Source: Mycolicibacter sinensis
Lineage (GTDB): Bacteria; Actinomycetota; Actinomycetes; Mycobacteriales; Mycobacteriaceae
DNA: 60,531 nt
Direction: 5' to 3'
NCBI RefSeq assembly: GCF_001667375.1
Contig: NZ_LZIN01000058.1
Location: 1 to 60,531 of the forward strand
Below, one piece after another: positions 46,525 to 55,650 of this stretch. Within the stretch, counting starts at the first letter, position 1; each line of letters begins with the position of its first letter. The position numbers and the translations under genes are program-made. Under the pieces are notes generated by a model. The model was not told where the DNA came from. It was given only the letters and a program-made list of their open reading frames with translations, and searched no databases.

Positions 46525-46704
46525 CCTGCCCGGATACCCGCCGGTAAGCTGCTGCGTTGGCGTGCGGTGCCGTCCTGGCACAGCGGGTCCTCGGGTCACT
46601 GTCGGTCGCCGAGAACCACCCCGCCGCTCACGCTGGACCGGCACCCGGCCCGCTCCGGGATCCGCACAACCGGGTAGCAACCCGAATTACGAGAGGTAAG
46701 CGCT

Positions 46705-47148
46705 GTGCCCACCTATACGCCGAAGGCGGGTGACACCACGCGGTCGTGGTACGTCATCGACGCCACCGACGTGGTGCTCGGCCGGCTCGCCGTTGCGGCA
46801 GCAAATCTGCTGCGCGGCAAGCACAAGCCGACGTTCACGCCGAATGTCGACGGTGGTGACTTCGTCATCATCATCAACGCTGACAAGGTCGCCATCAGCG
46901 GCAACAAACTGCAGAAGAAAATGGCCTACCGCCACTCGGGCTACCCGGGCGGGCTGCGCAAGCGCAGCATCGGTGAGCTGATGGAGACCCGTCCCGACCG
47001 TGTCGTGGAGAAGGCGATCCTCGGGATGATCCCGCACACCAAGCTGGGGCGTCAGATTCAGCGCAAGCTGCACGTCTACGCCGGGCCGGTGCATCCGCAC
47101 ACCGCCCAGCAGCCGGTCCCGTACGAAATCAAGCAGGTGACGCAATGA
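46705..47148 (+). CDS. rplM: 50S ribosomal protein L13 (uL13)
   Basis: 147 residues, the same as Mtb. It has [39 protein letters not shown] and [20 protein letters not shown]. The GTG start is preceded by AGAGG. The 180-base interval upstream contains the leader and no gene. It overlaps rpsI by 4 bases (ATGA). Confidence 0.98.
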   Translation: MPTYTPKAGDTTRSWYVIDATDVVLGRLAVAAANLLRGKHKPTFTPNVDGGDFVIIINADKVAISGNKLQKKMAYRHSGYPGGLRKRSIGELMETRPDRVVEKAILGMIPHTKLGRQIQRKLHVYAGPVHPHTAQQPVPYEIKQVTQ

Positions 47149-47666
47149 CCGAGACGGCAATCGAGGGCACCGAGGCCATTGAGCCCACTGAGCCCACTGA
47201 GCCCACCGAGACGGTTGAGGTCGAGGAGACCATAGAGACGCAGGCGGAGGCCGCGCCGAGCTACGAGCCGCACGACCTGGGACGTCCCATCCAGACCGTC
47301 GGTCGCCGCAAGGAGGCCGTGGTGCGGGTGCGCCTGGTGCCCGGCACCGGCAAGTTCAACCTGGACGGGCGGACCCTGGAGGCCTACTTCCCGAACAAGG
47401 TGCACCAGCAGCTCATCAAGGCTCCGCTGGTCACCGTGGACCGGCTAGAAAGCTTCGACGTCTACGCCCACCTCGACGGCGGCGGCCCCTCCGGGCAGGC
47501 CGGCGCGCTGCGGCTGGCCCTGGCACGCGCCCTGATCCTGGTGCAGCCGGAGGACCGGCCGGCGCTGAAGAAGGCCGGCTTCTTGACCCGTGACCCGCGG
47601 GCCACCGAGCGCAAGAAGTACGGCCTGAAGAAGGCCCGCAAGGCGCCTCAGTACAGCAAGCGCTGA
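47145..47666 (+). CDS. rpsI: 30S ribosomal protein S9 (uS9) with extended N-terminus
   Basis: 173 residues (Mtb 151). The folded part begins at about residue 45 ([19 protein letters not shown]) and ends [17 protein letters not shown] style, the basic tail that reaches the P-site tRNA. The N-terminal 44 residues are acidic and contain three TEP repeats from a 9-bp tandem repeat. The start overlaps rplM by 4 bases. Confidence 0.97.
   Translation: MTETAIEGTEAIEPTEPTEPTETVEVEETIETQAEAAPSYEPHDLGRPIQTVGRRKEAVVRVRLVPGTGKFNLDGRTLEAYFPNKVHQQLIKAPLVTVDRLESFDVYAHLDGGGPSGQAGALRLALARALILVQPEDRPALKKAGFLTRDPRATERKKYGLKKARKAPQYSKR
47181..47207 (+). repeat. 9-bp tandem repeat x3 in rpsI
   Basis: GAGCCCACT, GAGCCCACT and GAGCCCACC encode EPT-EPT-EPT in the S9 N-terminal extension. 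It is in-frame, so copy-number change would only vary the acidic tail. Confidence 0.85.
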
Positions 47667-47677
47667 TCGTTCTGGCA

Positions 47678-47737
47678 GCGAGCGTGCGTGGAAACGGTCC
47701 TACACCGGCGTGTCGGACCGGGAACACGCACGCTCGC
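47678..47737 (+). promoter_or_regulatory. Long nested hairpin in the rpsI-glmM gap
   Basis: GCGAGCGTGCGTG (47678-47690) pairs perfectly with CACGCACGCTCGC (47725-47737). Inside, CGGTCC (47695-47700) pairs with GGACCG (47715-47720) and ACAC with GTGT. The structure ends 17 bases before the glmM ATG and next to its AAAGGA ribosome-binding site. It has no T-run. It could be a processing/attenuation element or a leader RNA controlling glmM. Confidence 0.7.
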
Positions 47738-47754
47738 GGCGATAAAGGATAGTT

Positions 47755-49083
47755 ATGGGTCGACTTTTCGGCACCGACGGCGTCCGTGGGGTGGCCAACC
47801 GCGAATTGACCGCGGAACTGGCCATGGCGCTGGGCAGTGCGGCGGCCCAGCGGCTGTCCACCGGCACCGAGCGTCGGGTTGCCGTCGTGGGTCGCGACCC
47901 GCGGGCCAGCGGCGAGATGCTGGAAGCCGCGGTCATCGCCGGGCTGACCAGCCAAGGCGTCGACGCACTGCGGACCGGTGTGCTGCCCACACCCGCGGTG
48001 GCCTACCTGACCAGTGCTTATGAAGCGGACTTCGGGGTGATGATCTCCGCGTCGCACAACCCGATGCCCGACAACGGCATCAAGTTCTTCGGCCCGGGCG
48101 GCCACAAACTCGACGACGCCACCGAGGACCAGATCGAGGATCTGGTCGCCGCCGGGCCGGGGCTGCGACCGGTCGGCGCCGAGCTGGGCCGGGTGGTGGA
48201 CGCCAAGGACGCCCTGGACTGCTACCTGCGCCACCTCGGCGAAACCCACCGCACCCGGCTGGACGGGCTGACCGTGGTGGTGGACTGCGCCCACGGCGCA
48301 GCGTTCCATGCGGCGCCGCGGGCCTACCGGGCCGCCGGTGCCACCGTGATCGCGATCAACGCCGATCCCGACGGGCTCAACATCAACGACGGCTGCGGCT
48401 CGACGCACCTGGAACCGTTGCGGGAGGCGGTGCTCGCGCACGGCGCGGATCTGGGCCTGGCCCACGACGGCGACGCCGACCGGTGCCTGGCCGTGGATGC
48501 CGCCGGTCAGGTGGTCGACGGCGACGCCATCATGGTCGTGCTGGCGCTGGCCATGCGCGACGCCGGTGAACTGGCCGGCGACACGCTGGTCACGACGGTG
48601 ATGAGCAACCTCGGCCTGCACCTGGCGATGCGTGAGGCGGGCATCGAGGTGCGCACCACCGACGTCGGCGACCGCTACGTGCTCGAGCAGCTTCGGGCCG
48701 GCGGTTTCACCCTCGGCGGTGAACAGTCCGGTCACATCGTGCTGCCCCAAGTTGCCACCACCGGCGACGGCATCGTCACCGGCCTGCGCCTGATGGCGCG
48801 GATGGCGCAGACCGGCATCCCGCTGGCCGGTTTGGCCTCGGCGATGCGCACGCTGCCGCAGGTGCTGATCAACGTCGAAGTCACCGACAAGGCTGCCGCG
48901 ATGAGCCGGCTGGCGGTGCGCACCGCACTGCAGCGCGCCGAGGAGGAGCTCGGCGAGACCGGACGAATTCTGTTGCGGCCCTCCGGCACCGAGCCGCTGA
49001 TTCGAGTGATGGTGGAAGCGGCCGACGAGGACACCGCGCGCCAGATCGCGCTCGGTGTCGCCGAAACGGTACGCAGCCGCTGA
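47755..49083 (+). CDS. glmM: Phosphoglucosamine mutase
   Basis: 442 residues (Mtb MrsA, Rv3441c, 448). It converts glucosamine-6-phosphate to glucosamine-1-phosphate for UDP-GlcNAc and peptidoglycan. The N-terminus is [19 protein letters not shown]. The phospho-Ser loop is [14 protein letters not shown], the metal loop [12 protein letters not shown], and substrate loops [10 protein letters not shown] and [21 protein letters not shown] precedes the ATG. Confidence 0.98.
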   Translation: MGRLFGTDGVRGVANRELTAELAMALGSAAAQRLSTGTERRVAVVGRDPRASGEMLEAAVIAGLTSQGVDALRTGVLPTPAVAYLTSAYEADFGVMISASHNPMPDNGIKFFGPGGHKLDDATEDQIEDLVAAGPGLRPVGAELGRVVDAKDALDCYLRHLGETHRTRLDGLTVVVDCAHGAAFHAAPRAYRAAGATVIAINADPDGLNINDGCGSTHLEPLREAVLAHGADLGLAHDGDADRCLAVDAAGQVVDGDAIMVVLALAMRDAGELAGDTLVTTVMSNLGLHLAMREAGIEVRTTDVGDRYVLEQLRAGGFTLGGEQSGHIVLPQVATTGDGIVTGLRLMARMAQTGIPLAGLASAMRTLPQVLINVEVTDKAAAMSRLAVRTALQRAEEELGETGRILLRPSGTEPLIRVMVEAADEDTARQIALGVAETVRSR

Positions 49084-49097
49084 TCCTTGCCGCGGGC

Positions 49098-49144
49098 GTC
49101 TCACCCGTCACTGTTGTCTCCGATCAGGTGGGGTGAGACCTTTT
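49098..49144 (+). terminator. Rho-independent terminator after glmM
   Basis: GTCTCACCC (49098-49106) pairs with GGGTGAGAC (49131-49139), followed by CTTTTCG. It lies 15 bases after the glmM stop. Confidence 0.75.
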
Positions 49145-49230
49145 CGAAAACGGTAGCCTCGGCGCTAGCACCGCATGAGGCGGTGTGGAATTGCCGGGAA
49201 CCGCTGCAGCGCCCGCACCGTCATACCCAT

Positions 49231-49533
49231 ATGGGACGACAACAGCTTTACCTCGACGTCGCCGCGCTGCACTCCGTGGCGGACTGCTTTGAAGCCACCG
49301 CGGCCGATATCGATACCGCCATCCGAATCCGGCTGGGCGGATTGGCGTTCGACGGTCGCGTCGCTGGGCGCGACCACGTCGCGGCGGGGGAGGAGATGCG
49401 CCGCGCGCTGGACGGCTGGGCGAGCGAGCTGACGCGCTGGTCGCGGGCCAACACCGAGATCGCGGCGGCTTTGCGAGGAGGACTGGTGCGCTACGAACAC
49501 GCCGAAACCTCCGCGGCGGATCGGGTCGGTTGA
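49231..49533 (+). CDS. EspC-like small protein (Rv3440c-like), probable type VII substrate
   Basis: 100 residues. A predicted helical hairpin (LHSVADCFEATAADIDTAI and GEEMRRALDGWASELTRW), with no signal peptide. The C-terminal YEHAE matches the YxxxD/E export signal of type VII substrates. It is in the same location as Mtb Rv3440c, downstream of glmM. It overlaps no gene and is followed after 1 base by the WRG-containing gene. Confidence 0.72.
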   Translation: MGRQQLYLDVAALHSVADCFEATAADIDTAIRIRLGGLAFDGRVAGRDHVAAGEEMRRALDGWASELTRWSRANTEIAAALRGGLVRYEHAETSAADRVG

Positions 49534-49534
49534 G

Positions 49535-50863
49535 GTGGCGCAGCAATACGACGTGGCCGGGCGGCTCGCCGAGGGTCGAGAGGCGTTGGCGCACAATCAA
49601 ACCTACGTGTCAGCTTGCCATCGGCTCGGTTATCGCCATCCCGAGCTCACCGGCTACGACGGGCAGCTCGCCGACTGCTACGACAGCGAAGCCGGCCTGG
49701 ACCTGCGGCTGCTCGACGCCGACTGCGCCGCGCTGGGAGCGCTGGCCGATACGGCCGACGATGCGGTGCGCCAGCAGCGCGCGCAACTCGGCGAGTTCGC
49801 CACGGCCTGGCGCGGTCCCGGGGCTGAGGCCGCCGCGGTGTTCCTGCGCCGGCACTGTGATGCCGGTGCGCAGTTGACGGCCCGGCTGCGGGCGTCCGCC
49901 ACCGGATGTGCGGTGCTGCGCGACGAGCTGTGGCGGCTGGTCGATAGCAAGGTGGCCGCGGTGCTGGCCATCGACGAGGCGGTCGGCGCCCAGCGTCCGG
50001 CATGGCTGGCCGCCGCGCACGCGGTGGATTCCGGTGCCGCCGACGAGCACGCCACCGAGGTCATCGAGAAGCAGGTGATGCCCCACGTGGACAACAACGT
50101 TCGGGGCGTGTGGGCATCGGCCGTGCGGCCGGTCCGGGACGGGGCTGCGGCGGCCTACCGCAGCGCGACCGCGGCGGCTGACGTCGGGGCGGGGGTGCTC
50201 TTCGCGATTCCGGGTGACCTCGGGCCAGAGCGCCCGCCCGACGACCCGGCACCGGCCGCCCCGGCGGCCATCGCCCCCATTGCGGCAGATTTGCCCTCGG
50301 CAGACGCACCGGCGGCGGCGGGCGATCGGCCGGGCGCCGCCGCGCCCGAACCCACCGCAGCATTCGAGGACCTGCCTGTCGATCCGGGTTTGCCGGCCGG
50401 CCTCGGCGTGCCTGGCGATCTGGGCTTGCCGTCGGGCGGGCTGCCGGCCGGTGGCAGCGGGCTCGGTGGTCTTGGTGGACTGGGCGGGCTGATTCCGCGG
50501 CTGGCCGACGCGTTCGGTGATGCCGGGCTCGGCGAGCCGTTCGACGACCCGTTCGAGGACACGCCGGAGGCTGACGAGCATGGCCCGGAGGACCACGATG
50601 ACTCCGAGGCTGAGCCCGCGGACGATGATGATGCCGCCGCCGACGATCCCGTCGACGCCGAACTGGCCGACGAAACCGGGCCGGAACCAGAGCCGACCGG
50701 CGGAGAATCCGAACTCGCTTCCGAACAAGTCGCCCCAGCGGTCGAAGCGGGGGAAACCGAGAACGAGCCGACGTCCGGGCCAGCGCCCCAGCCGCTGGCC
50801 GACAGTCCGCCCAAAACCCCCTGCGAGATCGCCGCCCAGGAGTTGCCGCAGGTGGGGCAGTGA
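49535..50863 (+). CDS. WXG-domain protein with long acidic Pro/Gly-rich tail (Rv3439c-like)
   Basis: 442 residues, GTG start 1 base after the previous stop. Residues 1-210 are helical and contain TAWRGPGAEAAAVFLRRHCDAG, a WxG turn like WXG100/LXG domains. Residues 210-320 are Ala/Pro-rich, then comes a Gly-Leu-rich block (GSGLGGLGGLGGLIPRL) and an acidic tail (DDDDAAADDPVDAELADE). No signal peptide. With the preceding EspC-like gene it resembles a type VII substrate pair; a role with the nearby ESX-4 is inference only. Confidence 0.72.
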   Translation: MAQQYDVAGRLAEGREALAHNQTYVSACHRLGYRHPELTGYDGQLADCYDSEAGLDLRLLDADCAALGALADTADDAVRQQRAQLGEFATAWRGPGAEAAAVFLRRHCDAGAQLTARLRASATGCAVLRDELWRLVDSKVAAVLAIDEAVGAQRPAWLAAAHAVDSGAADEHATEVIEKQVMPHVDNNVRGVWASAVRPVRDGAAAAYRSATAAADVGAGVLFAIPGDLGPERPPDDPAPAAPAAIAPIAADLPSADAPAAAGDRPGAAAPEPTAAFEDLPVDPGLPAGLGVPGDLGLPSGGLPAGGSGLGGLGGLGGLIPRLADAFGDAGLGEPFDDPFEDTPEADEHGPEDHDDSEAEPADDDDAAADDPVDAELADETGPEPEPTGGESELASEQVAPAVEAGETENEPTSGPAPQPLADSPPKTPCEIAAQELPQVGQ

Positions 50864-50872
50864 ACAAGCTGG

Positions 50873-50909
50873 TAAGCATGCACATGCTTAGGCACTCGCA
50901 TCGTGATGC
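50873..50909. promoter_or_regulatory. Two adjacent palindromes upstream of vapB (candidate autoregulatory operator)
   Basis: TAAGCATG-CA-CATGCTTA (50873-50890) is a perfect 18-bp palindrome. GCATC-GT-GATGC (50898-50909) is a second 12-bp one. Both are directly before the vapB start, where VapBC complexes normally bind. Confidence 0.75.
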
Positions 50910-50918
50910 ACCGGGCGT

Positions 50919-51158
50919 ATGATGCTCGATGTGAGGACAACCGTGGTGATCGACAGTGATGTCGCTGCCGAGGTCGAACGGCTTCGGCGTGAGGGATTGG
51001 GTGTCAGCGAGGCGCTGAACCTGCTCGCGCGCCGCGGCATGGCCGCGCAGGCCAGTGCCCCCGCGGCTCCCTACCGGCATCGCACGGCACGGATCGGACT
51101 GAAGGTCGACGTCACCAGCGTGGCCGATGTGCTCGACCTACTCGATGACGACCGATGA
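50919..51158 (+). CDS. vapB: VapB-type antitoxin (ribbon-helix-helix/CopG-like)
   Basis: 79 residues; GTG 50931 (VRTTVVIDSDVAAEV) is an alternative start after two tandem ATGs. The N-terminal TTVVIDSDVAAEVERLRREG and GVSEALNLLARRGM form a ribbon-helix-helix DNA-binding domain. The C-terminal part (HRTARIGLKVDVTSVADVL) should bind the toxin. It overlaps vapC by 4 bases (ATGA), typical of vapBC. Confidence 0.88.
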   Translation: MMLDVRTTVVIDSDVAAEVERLRREGLGVSEALNLLARRGMAAQASAPAAPYRHRTARIGLKVDVTSVADVLDLLDDDR

Positions 51159-51586
51159 TCGTCGATGCGAACCTCCTGCTGTACGCCGTCGATGAGGACA
51201 GCAGGCACAACCAGGCAGCTGCGGCGTGGCTGGCGGCAACGCTGCGCGGCCCCAACCGGATCGGTTTGCCGTGGCAGACGATCGGCGCGTTCCTGCGGAT
51301 TGTCACTCACCCCCGGGTGACCGACAATCCGTTGAGCGCATCCGAATCATGGAGCTATATCGCAGATTGGCTGGCGGTGCCCGTGGTGTGGATCCCGCCT
51401 GCGACCGAATCCACCGCTCAGGTTTACGCCAGGATCTGCGCACAGGTCGATGTCACCGGCAACCTGGTGCCCGATGCCCAACTGGCCGCCCTGGCGATGG
51501 AACACGGCGTCGAACTCGCCTCCGCCGACACCGACTTTCAGCGATTCCCCGGCCTGCGCTGGATCAACCCGCTGGGCCCCCGCTGA
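51155..51586 (+). CDS. vapC: VapC-type PIN-domain toxin
   Basis: 143 residues, a Mg-dependent ribonuclease. PIN-domain acidic residues are D4 (MIVDANLLLY), the region around QTIGAFLRIVTHPRV with a polar pocket, D in NLVPDAQLAALAMEHG and D in SADTDFQRFPGL. The second acidic position is replaced by Gln/Gly in this region or lies in a nearby loop, which should be checked. It is convergent with the fatty-acyl-AMP ligase gene, 7 bases away. Confidence 0.9.
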   Translation: MIVDANLLLYAVDEDSRHNQAAAAWLAATLRGPNRIGLPWQTIGAFLRIVTHPRVTDNPLSASESWSYIADWLAVPVVWIPPATESTAQVYARICAQVDVTGNLVPDAQLAALAMEHGVELASADTDFQRFPGLRWINPLGPR

Positions 51587-51593
51587 ACCCACC

Positions 51594-53420
51594 TCAGCCC
51601 TGGCGGGCTCCCCAGGTCTGCAGTGCCGAAGCGATTTTGGCGGCCGCCTCCAGCTGCTCCAGCGACATCTCGTCGGCCGGGTTGCGCCGCCATTCGGCGA
51701 CCACCGCCAGCGCACCGTCGATGAACTGCTGGCGGGACTGACCGCGCTGGATCTTGCCGCTCGACGTAGTCGGCAGCGACACGTGGTGTACCAGCACTAC
51801 CGCGTCGGTCGCGATGCCGTGGTGGGTGGCGATTGCGGTTCGGATCCGGTCGATAACCTCATTCAGGTCGGTCTCGCCGGCTCGCGCACTGTCGACTTCG
51901 TGGACGACGACCAGCTGCTCGACGCCGCCCGGTGGGGCGTCGGTGGCGAACGCCGCGCCCCGGCCGGACACCAACACCGGGTCGCACTGCTGGACGGTGA
52001 ACTCGATGTCGTTGGGGTAGTAACGGTGCCCGTCGACGACGATCAGGTCCTTGCAGCGCCCGGTGATGAAAAGCTCACCGGCGCAGAGGAACCCGTAATC
52101 GCCGGTACGCAAAAACGGTCCCCGGTCAGGGTCCCCCGGCGCGGCCAGCCGCGCTCCGAACGTCGCCGCGGTCTCCTCGGGCCTGTTCCAGTAGCCCAGG
52201 GCGACATTGGGCCCGGCGACCCAGATCTCGCCGACCTCGTCGGGCCCGCAGGGCTGGTGGGTCACCGGGTCGACGATGGCGACGTCGGATTGGCGCGGCT
52301 GACCGCAACCCACGAACGTCGCGGCGGCCGGATCGTCGGGTGCGATGTCGACGATGCGGTCCTCGGCCAGCGCCACCCGGTGGACGTAGCGCACCCCCGG
52401 CATCCCGGTGGCACAGCCGGCCGACACCTGCAGGGTGGCCTCGGCCAGCCCGTACACCGGGTAGCACGACGAGACCTGAAAACCCGCCGGCGCGAAAGCA
52501 TCGGCGAACGCCGCCAGCGACGTGGCGCGCACCGGCTCGGCGCCGTTCATGGCGACGGTCATGCAGGAAAGGTCCAGTGCCGCACGCTCTTCGGGTGTGC
52601 TGGTTTCCACACACCGGTCATAGGCGAAGTTCGGTGCGGCGGTGATCACACCACGATGCCGGGACACCAGCTCCAGCCACCGCATCGGACGTTTGATGAA
52701 CGCGGTCGGCGACATCAGCGCCGTGCTCGCCCCGAGGTAGACCATCGACAGAATCCCGCCGATCAGGCCCAGGTCGTGGTGCGGCGGCAGCCAGAAGACG
52801 CCCCTGGCGTTCTCATCGCCGTTCCAGGCCTGAGCGATGGCGTCCACGTTGTGCAGTACGTTGCCGTGGGACAGCAGCACACCCTTGGGTGAGCGGGTCG
52901 AACCCGAGGTGTACTGAATGGCGGCCGGAGAGTCGGCCCGGATGTCGGGGGCGACCCAGGTGTCGGGATCGGCGCCGGCGTCGGTGAAGAACCAGTGCTC
53001 CGGTTCCCCGGGAATCCCGGCGACCGCGCTGCGAGTGGCCTGCTGGGTCTCGCCGGCGGTGAGCGCGAACTTCGCCGCAGCGTCGGGGACGACCACCTGC
53101 AGGCGCGGCGCCAGCTTCTGGTGCACGGGCACCGCGACGGCGCCGGCGTACAGGCAGCCGAAGAACCCGGCGATGAAGTCCAGGCCCGGGCGCACCAGCA
53201 CCAGGACCCGCTCCCCGGCGACGTCGTGGCGCTGCAGATTCGCCGCTATCGCGCGCGCCCGCAGATCCAGCTCGCGGAAGGACAGCTCACTGCGGCCCTC
53301 GTCGTCCCCGTTGTAGGAGAAGCTGAACGCCACCTTGTCGCCGAACCGGTGGGCCTGGCGTTGTAGCAGCTCAACGAGGGTTTCTGCGATTGGCGTCGTC
53401 ACCGTGGGCGTGAAATCCAT
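51594..53420 (-). CDS. Fatty-acyl-AMP ligase (FadD, FAAL type)
   Basis: 608 residues. The adenylation motifs are IQYTSGSTRSPKGVLLSH (A3), CYPVYGLAEATLQVS and GEIWVAGPNVALGYWN (A5-A6), FLRTGDYGFLCAGELFITGR (A7-A8) and the final SSGKIQRGQSRQQFIDGAL Lys. By eye this is the FAAL subgroup that forms acyl-adenylates for transfer to polyketide synthases, not acyl-CoA. No PKS is adjacent here, so the partner is unknown. Weak RBS at the ATG (GATGGGGCC). Confidence 0.88.
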   Translation of the reverse strand: MDFTPTVTTPIAETLVELLQRQAHRFGDKVAFSFSYNGDDEGRSELSFRELDLRARAIAANLQRHDVAGERVLVLVRPGLDFIAGFFGCLYAGAVAVPVHQKLAPRLQVVVPDAAAKFALTAGETQQATRSAVAGIPGEPEHWFFTDAGADPDTWVAPDIRADSPAAIQYTSGSTRSPKGVLLSHGNVLHNVDAIAQAWNGDENARGVFWLPPHHDLGLIGGILSMVYLGASTALMSPTAFIKRPMRWLELVSRHRGVITAAPNFAYDRCVETSTPEERAALDLSCMTVAMNGAEPVRATSLAAFADAFAPAGFQVSSCYPVYGLAEATLQVSAGCATGMPGVRYVHRVALAEDRIVDIAPDDPAAATFVGCGQPRQSDVAIVDPVTHQPCGPDEVGEIWVAGPNVALGYWNRPEETAATFGARLAAPGDPDRGPFLRTGDYGFLCAGELFITGRCKDLIVVDGHRYYPNDIEFTVQQCDPVLVSGRGAAFATDAPPGGVEQLVVVHEVDSARAGETDLNEVIDRIRTAIATHHGIATDAVVLVHHVSLPTTSSGKIQRGQSRQQFIDGALAVVAEWRRNPADEMSLEQLEAAAKIASALQTWGARQG

Positions 53421-53476
53421 GGCCCCATCTTGGCCCGAGGGGTGTCGTGGACCACAATCGACCCACTTGAACCGGG

Positions 53477-54511
53477 TCAGGGCGCCAACGCGCGCAGCTC
53501 CTCCATGTAGCGCAGCGCCTCAGCCGGTTCCGCAGCCAGCGGGCCGGCCAGCAGCGTCGTCACGCCAGCCTCGGCCAGCGCGGCGAGCCGCTCGGCGACG
53601 TATCCGCGTGGGCCGATCAACGAGGTGTGCCGCACCAGGTCGTCGGGGACGGCGTTGATGGCCTCGGACTTGCGCCCCGCCAGGTAGAGCTCCTGGATGC
53701 GGTCCGCCACGTCGCCGAACCCGTATCGGGTGGCCAGATTGTGGTAGAAGTTGCGGCCCACCGCGCCCATCCCGCCGATGTAGAGCGCCAGTTGCGGTTT
53801 CGCCCACGCCAGCCGGTCCTCGACGTCGTCACCGATGGCCAGCGACACTCCGGCCATCACGTCAAGCGGGCCCAGCGCCGGATCCCGTTTGGCCGCGCCG
53901 GCCCTCAACGCCTCACCCCATACCTCGGCGGCGCATTCGGGATAGTAGAACACCGGCTGCCAACCGTCGGCGATCTCGGCGGTCAGCGCGACGTTCTTCG
54001 GGCCCAACGCAGCGATCGAGATCGGAATCCGCTCGCGCACCGGATGATTGATCAGCTGCAACGGCTTGCCCAGCCCGGTGCCGCCCGGCAGCGGCAGCTG
54101 ATAGTGCTTGCCGGCATAGCTCACCCGTTCGCGGCGCCACACCGCTCGGCAGATCTCCACCACCTCGCGGGTGCGCCCCAGTGGGGCGTCGAACGGCACC
54201 CCGTGGAAGCCCTCCACCACTTGCGGCCCGGAGGTGCCGATGCCCAGCCGGAACCGGCCGTCGGAGACGAAGTCCAGGCCCGCGGCCGTCATCGCCAGCA
54301 GGGACGGCGTACGGGTGTAGATGGGCAGGACACCGGACACCAGCTCGACTCGCGACGTCTTGGCCGCCAGGTAACCCAGCTGACTGACCGCATCGAAGGA
54401 GTACGCCTCGGCGACCGCGACCACCTCGATGCCGGCTCGCTCCAGTTCGACCACCTGCTCGGCCGCCTCTTTGAATCCACCTGAGTAGGACAGCTGCACA
54501 CCGATTCGCAT
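53477..54511 (-). CDS. LLM-class F420-dependent oxidoreductase (Rv3520c-like)
   Basis: 344 residues with MRIGVQLSYSGGFKEAAEQ, the F420/FMN site regions SFDAVSQLGYLAAKTSRVEL and SDGRFRLGIGTSGPQVVEGF, and IPISIAALGPKNVALTAEIADGW typical of the mycobacterial TIGR03559-like family. Substrate unknown. Runs in the same direction as the FadD gene, 56 bases upstream of it. Confidence 0.88.
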   Translation of the reverse strand: MRIGVQLSYSGGFKEAAEQVVELERAGIEVVAVAEAYSFDAVSQLGYLAAKTSRVELVSGVLPIYTRTPSLLAMTAAGLDFVSDGRFRLGIGTSGPQVVEGFHGVPFDAPLGRTREVVEICRAVWRRERVSYAGKHYQLPLPGGTGLGKPLQLINHPVRERIPISIAALGPKNVALTAEIADGWQPVFYYPECAAEVWGEALRAGAAKRDPALGPLDVMAGVSLAIGDDVEDRLAWAKPQLALYIGGMGAVGRNFYHNLATRYGFGDVADRIQELYLAGRKSEAINAVPDDLVRHTSLIGPRGYVAERLAALAEAGVTTLLAGPLAAEPAEALRYMEELRALAP

Positions 54512-54531
54512 CTACGACACATACCAGAGCG

Positions 54532-55401
54532 TTACCGACGGTCCGAGGCCGCCGCGGGCTGGTTTCGCCAGTGACTCGGTGAGGTGCCGTGTGCTTGGCG
54601 AAAGATCCTGGTGAAGTAGCCCGGGTCGGGCAGCCCGACCTGACCGGCGATGTCGGCGATCGGCAGGCGGGTATCGGTGAGCAGCCGGCGCGCCTCGCCC
54701 ATCCGGCGTTCGGTGATCCATTCGACGACGGTGCGTCCGGTGCTGCGGCGGACCGCGGTGGTCAGATATCCCGGGGAGACCGCGAGTTCGCGTGCCACGT
54801 CAGACAGTGACAGCGGCTCGCGGTAGCGCCGGTCGATCACGGTGAACACGCTGGACAGCAGCGGGTCGCCGCCGCGGGGGGCGGCTCCGAGCGGGCCGCG
54901 GGCCAGCCGGGCGAGATCGGTCAACAGCAGCGTCAGATGCGCCAGCGCCGCCTCGCGGAATCCCTCGTCTCGTCCTTTGAGCTCGGATTTCATCGACTCG
55001 AGCGTGGTATTGATGATCGGCTGGCGTTCCGCGGGCAGATCCAGGCGCAACAATCCGCCGTCGTGTTCGTGCAGGAACAACCAGAGCAGCGGGTGCGACT
55101 GCCAGGTCAGCCAGGGCGACCCCCCGTCGTCGCCGAGCGCGGTCGAGTTGAAGAACACCGCGATCCCGTCCTCGGTGCATTCCACCTGCCCCGGGTCGAT
55201 GATCACGCCCATCGCGATGACGTAGGCGACTCGGGTCCGGCGGTCGAACCACAGCGCCGGGAAGTTGTGAATCTGGCCCTGTTCGGAGAGCGCCGCGCGC
55301 CCCGCCCGGGCCAGCAGCACCGGCGGAATGTGCGGGTCCGGCGAGTACTCGTAGACCCGAACGCCACCGCGCTGACGCACTTCTCGGGCCGCGTACTGCA
55401 T
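54532..55401 (-). CDS. AraC-family transcriptional regulator
   Basis: 289 residues. The N-terminal cupin-like sensor (YEYSPDPHIPPVLLAR, PGQVECTEDGIAVFF) is followed by two helix-turn-helix units: LSLSDVARELAVSPGYLTTA and LPIADIAGQVGLPDPGYFTR with RIFRQAHGTSPSHWR. ATG 55401 was used; a GTG two codons upstream (55407) is also open. It is divergent from the PGRS gene and upstream of the F420-type oxidoreductase, which may be a target. Confidence 0.92.
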   Translation of the reverse strand: MQYAAREVRQRGGVRVYEYSPDPHIPPVLLARAGRAALSEQGQIHNFPALWFDRRTRVAYVIAMGVIIDPGQVECTEDGIAVFFNSTALGDDGGSPWLTWQSHPLLWLFLHEHDGGLLRLDLPAERQPIINTTLESMKSELKGRDEGFREAALAHLTLLLTDLARLARGPLGAAPRGGDPLLSSVFTVIDRRYREPLSLSDVARELAVSPGYLTTAVRRSTGRTVVEWITERRMGEARRLLTDTRLPIADIAGQVGLPDPGYFTRIFRQAHGTSPSHWRNQPAAASDRR

Positions 55402-55650
55402 GTTCACAACAATAATCCATGCCTGAGGAAAATTGTCCTGTTACACAGGTTTCCGACGGATGAAGATTGAAGCTATGTCGGGAGCGTTGCGTGCATCACA
55501 GCCGGGCCTTGCGGTTCAGGCGCTATCTGCGCACGTCATCGGTGCCCACGGCCCCGCCGTCGCGATCGGGACGAGCGGCGCCACCGCAGATCGGACTTAT
55601 TTTCCGCTGAGCAAAATAACCTGCCACTTTCACAGGAAGGGTTTTGATAC

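Noticed and set aside
45583..46680. 365-residue minus-strand frame across the toxin-like and immunity-like genes
   Set aside because: It has no recognised motif, and the plus-strand frames have conserved domain signatures, sensible codons and RBS.
47431..49104. 557-residue minus-strand frame over glmM
   Set aside because: Antisense of a complete glmM with phospho-Ser and metal loops; Gly/Arg/His-rich shadow.
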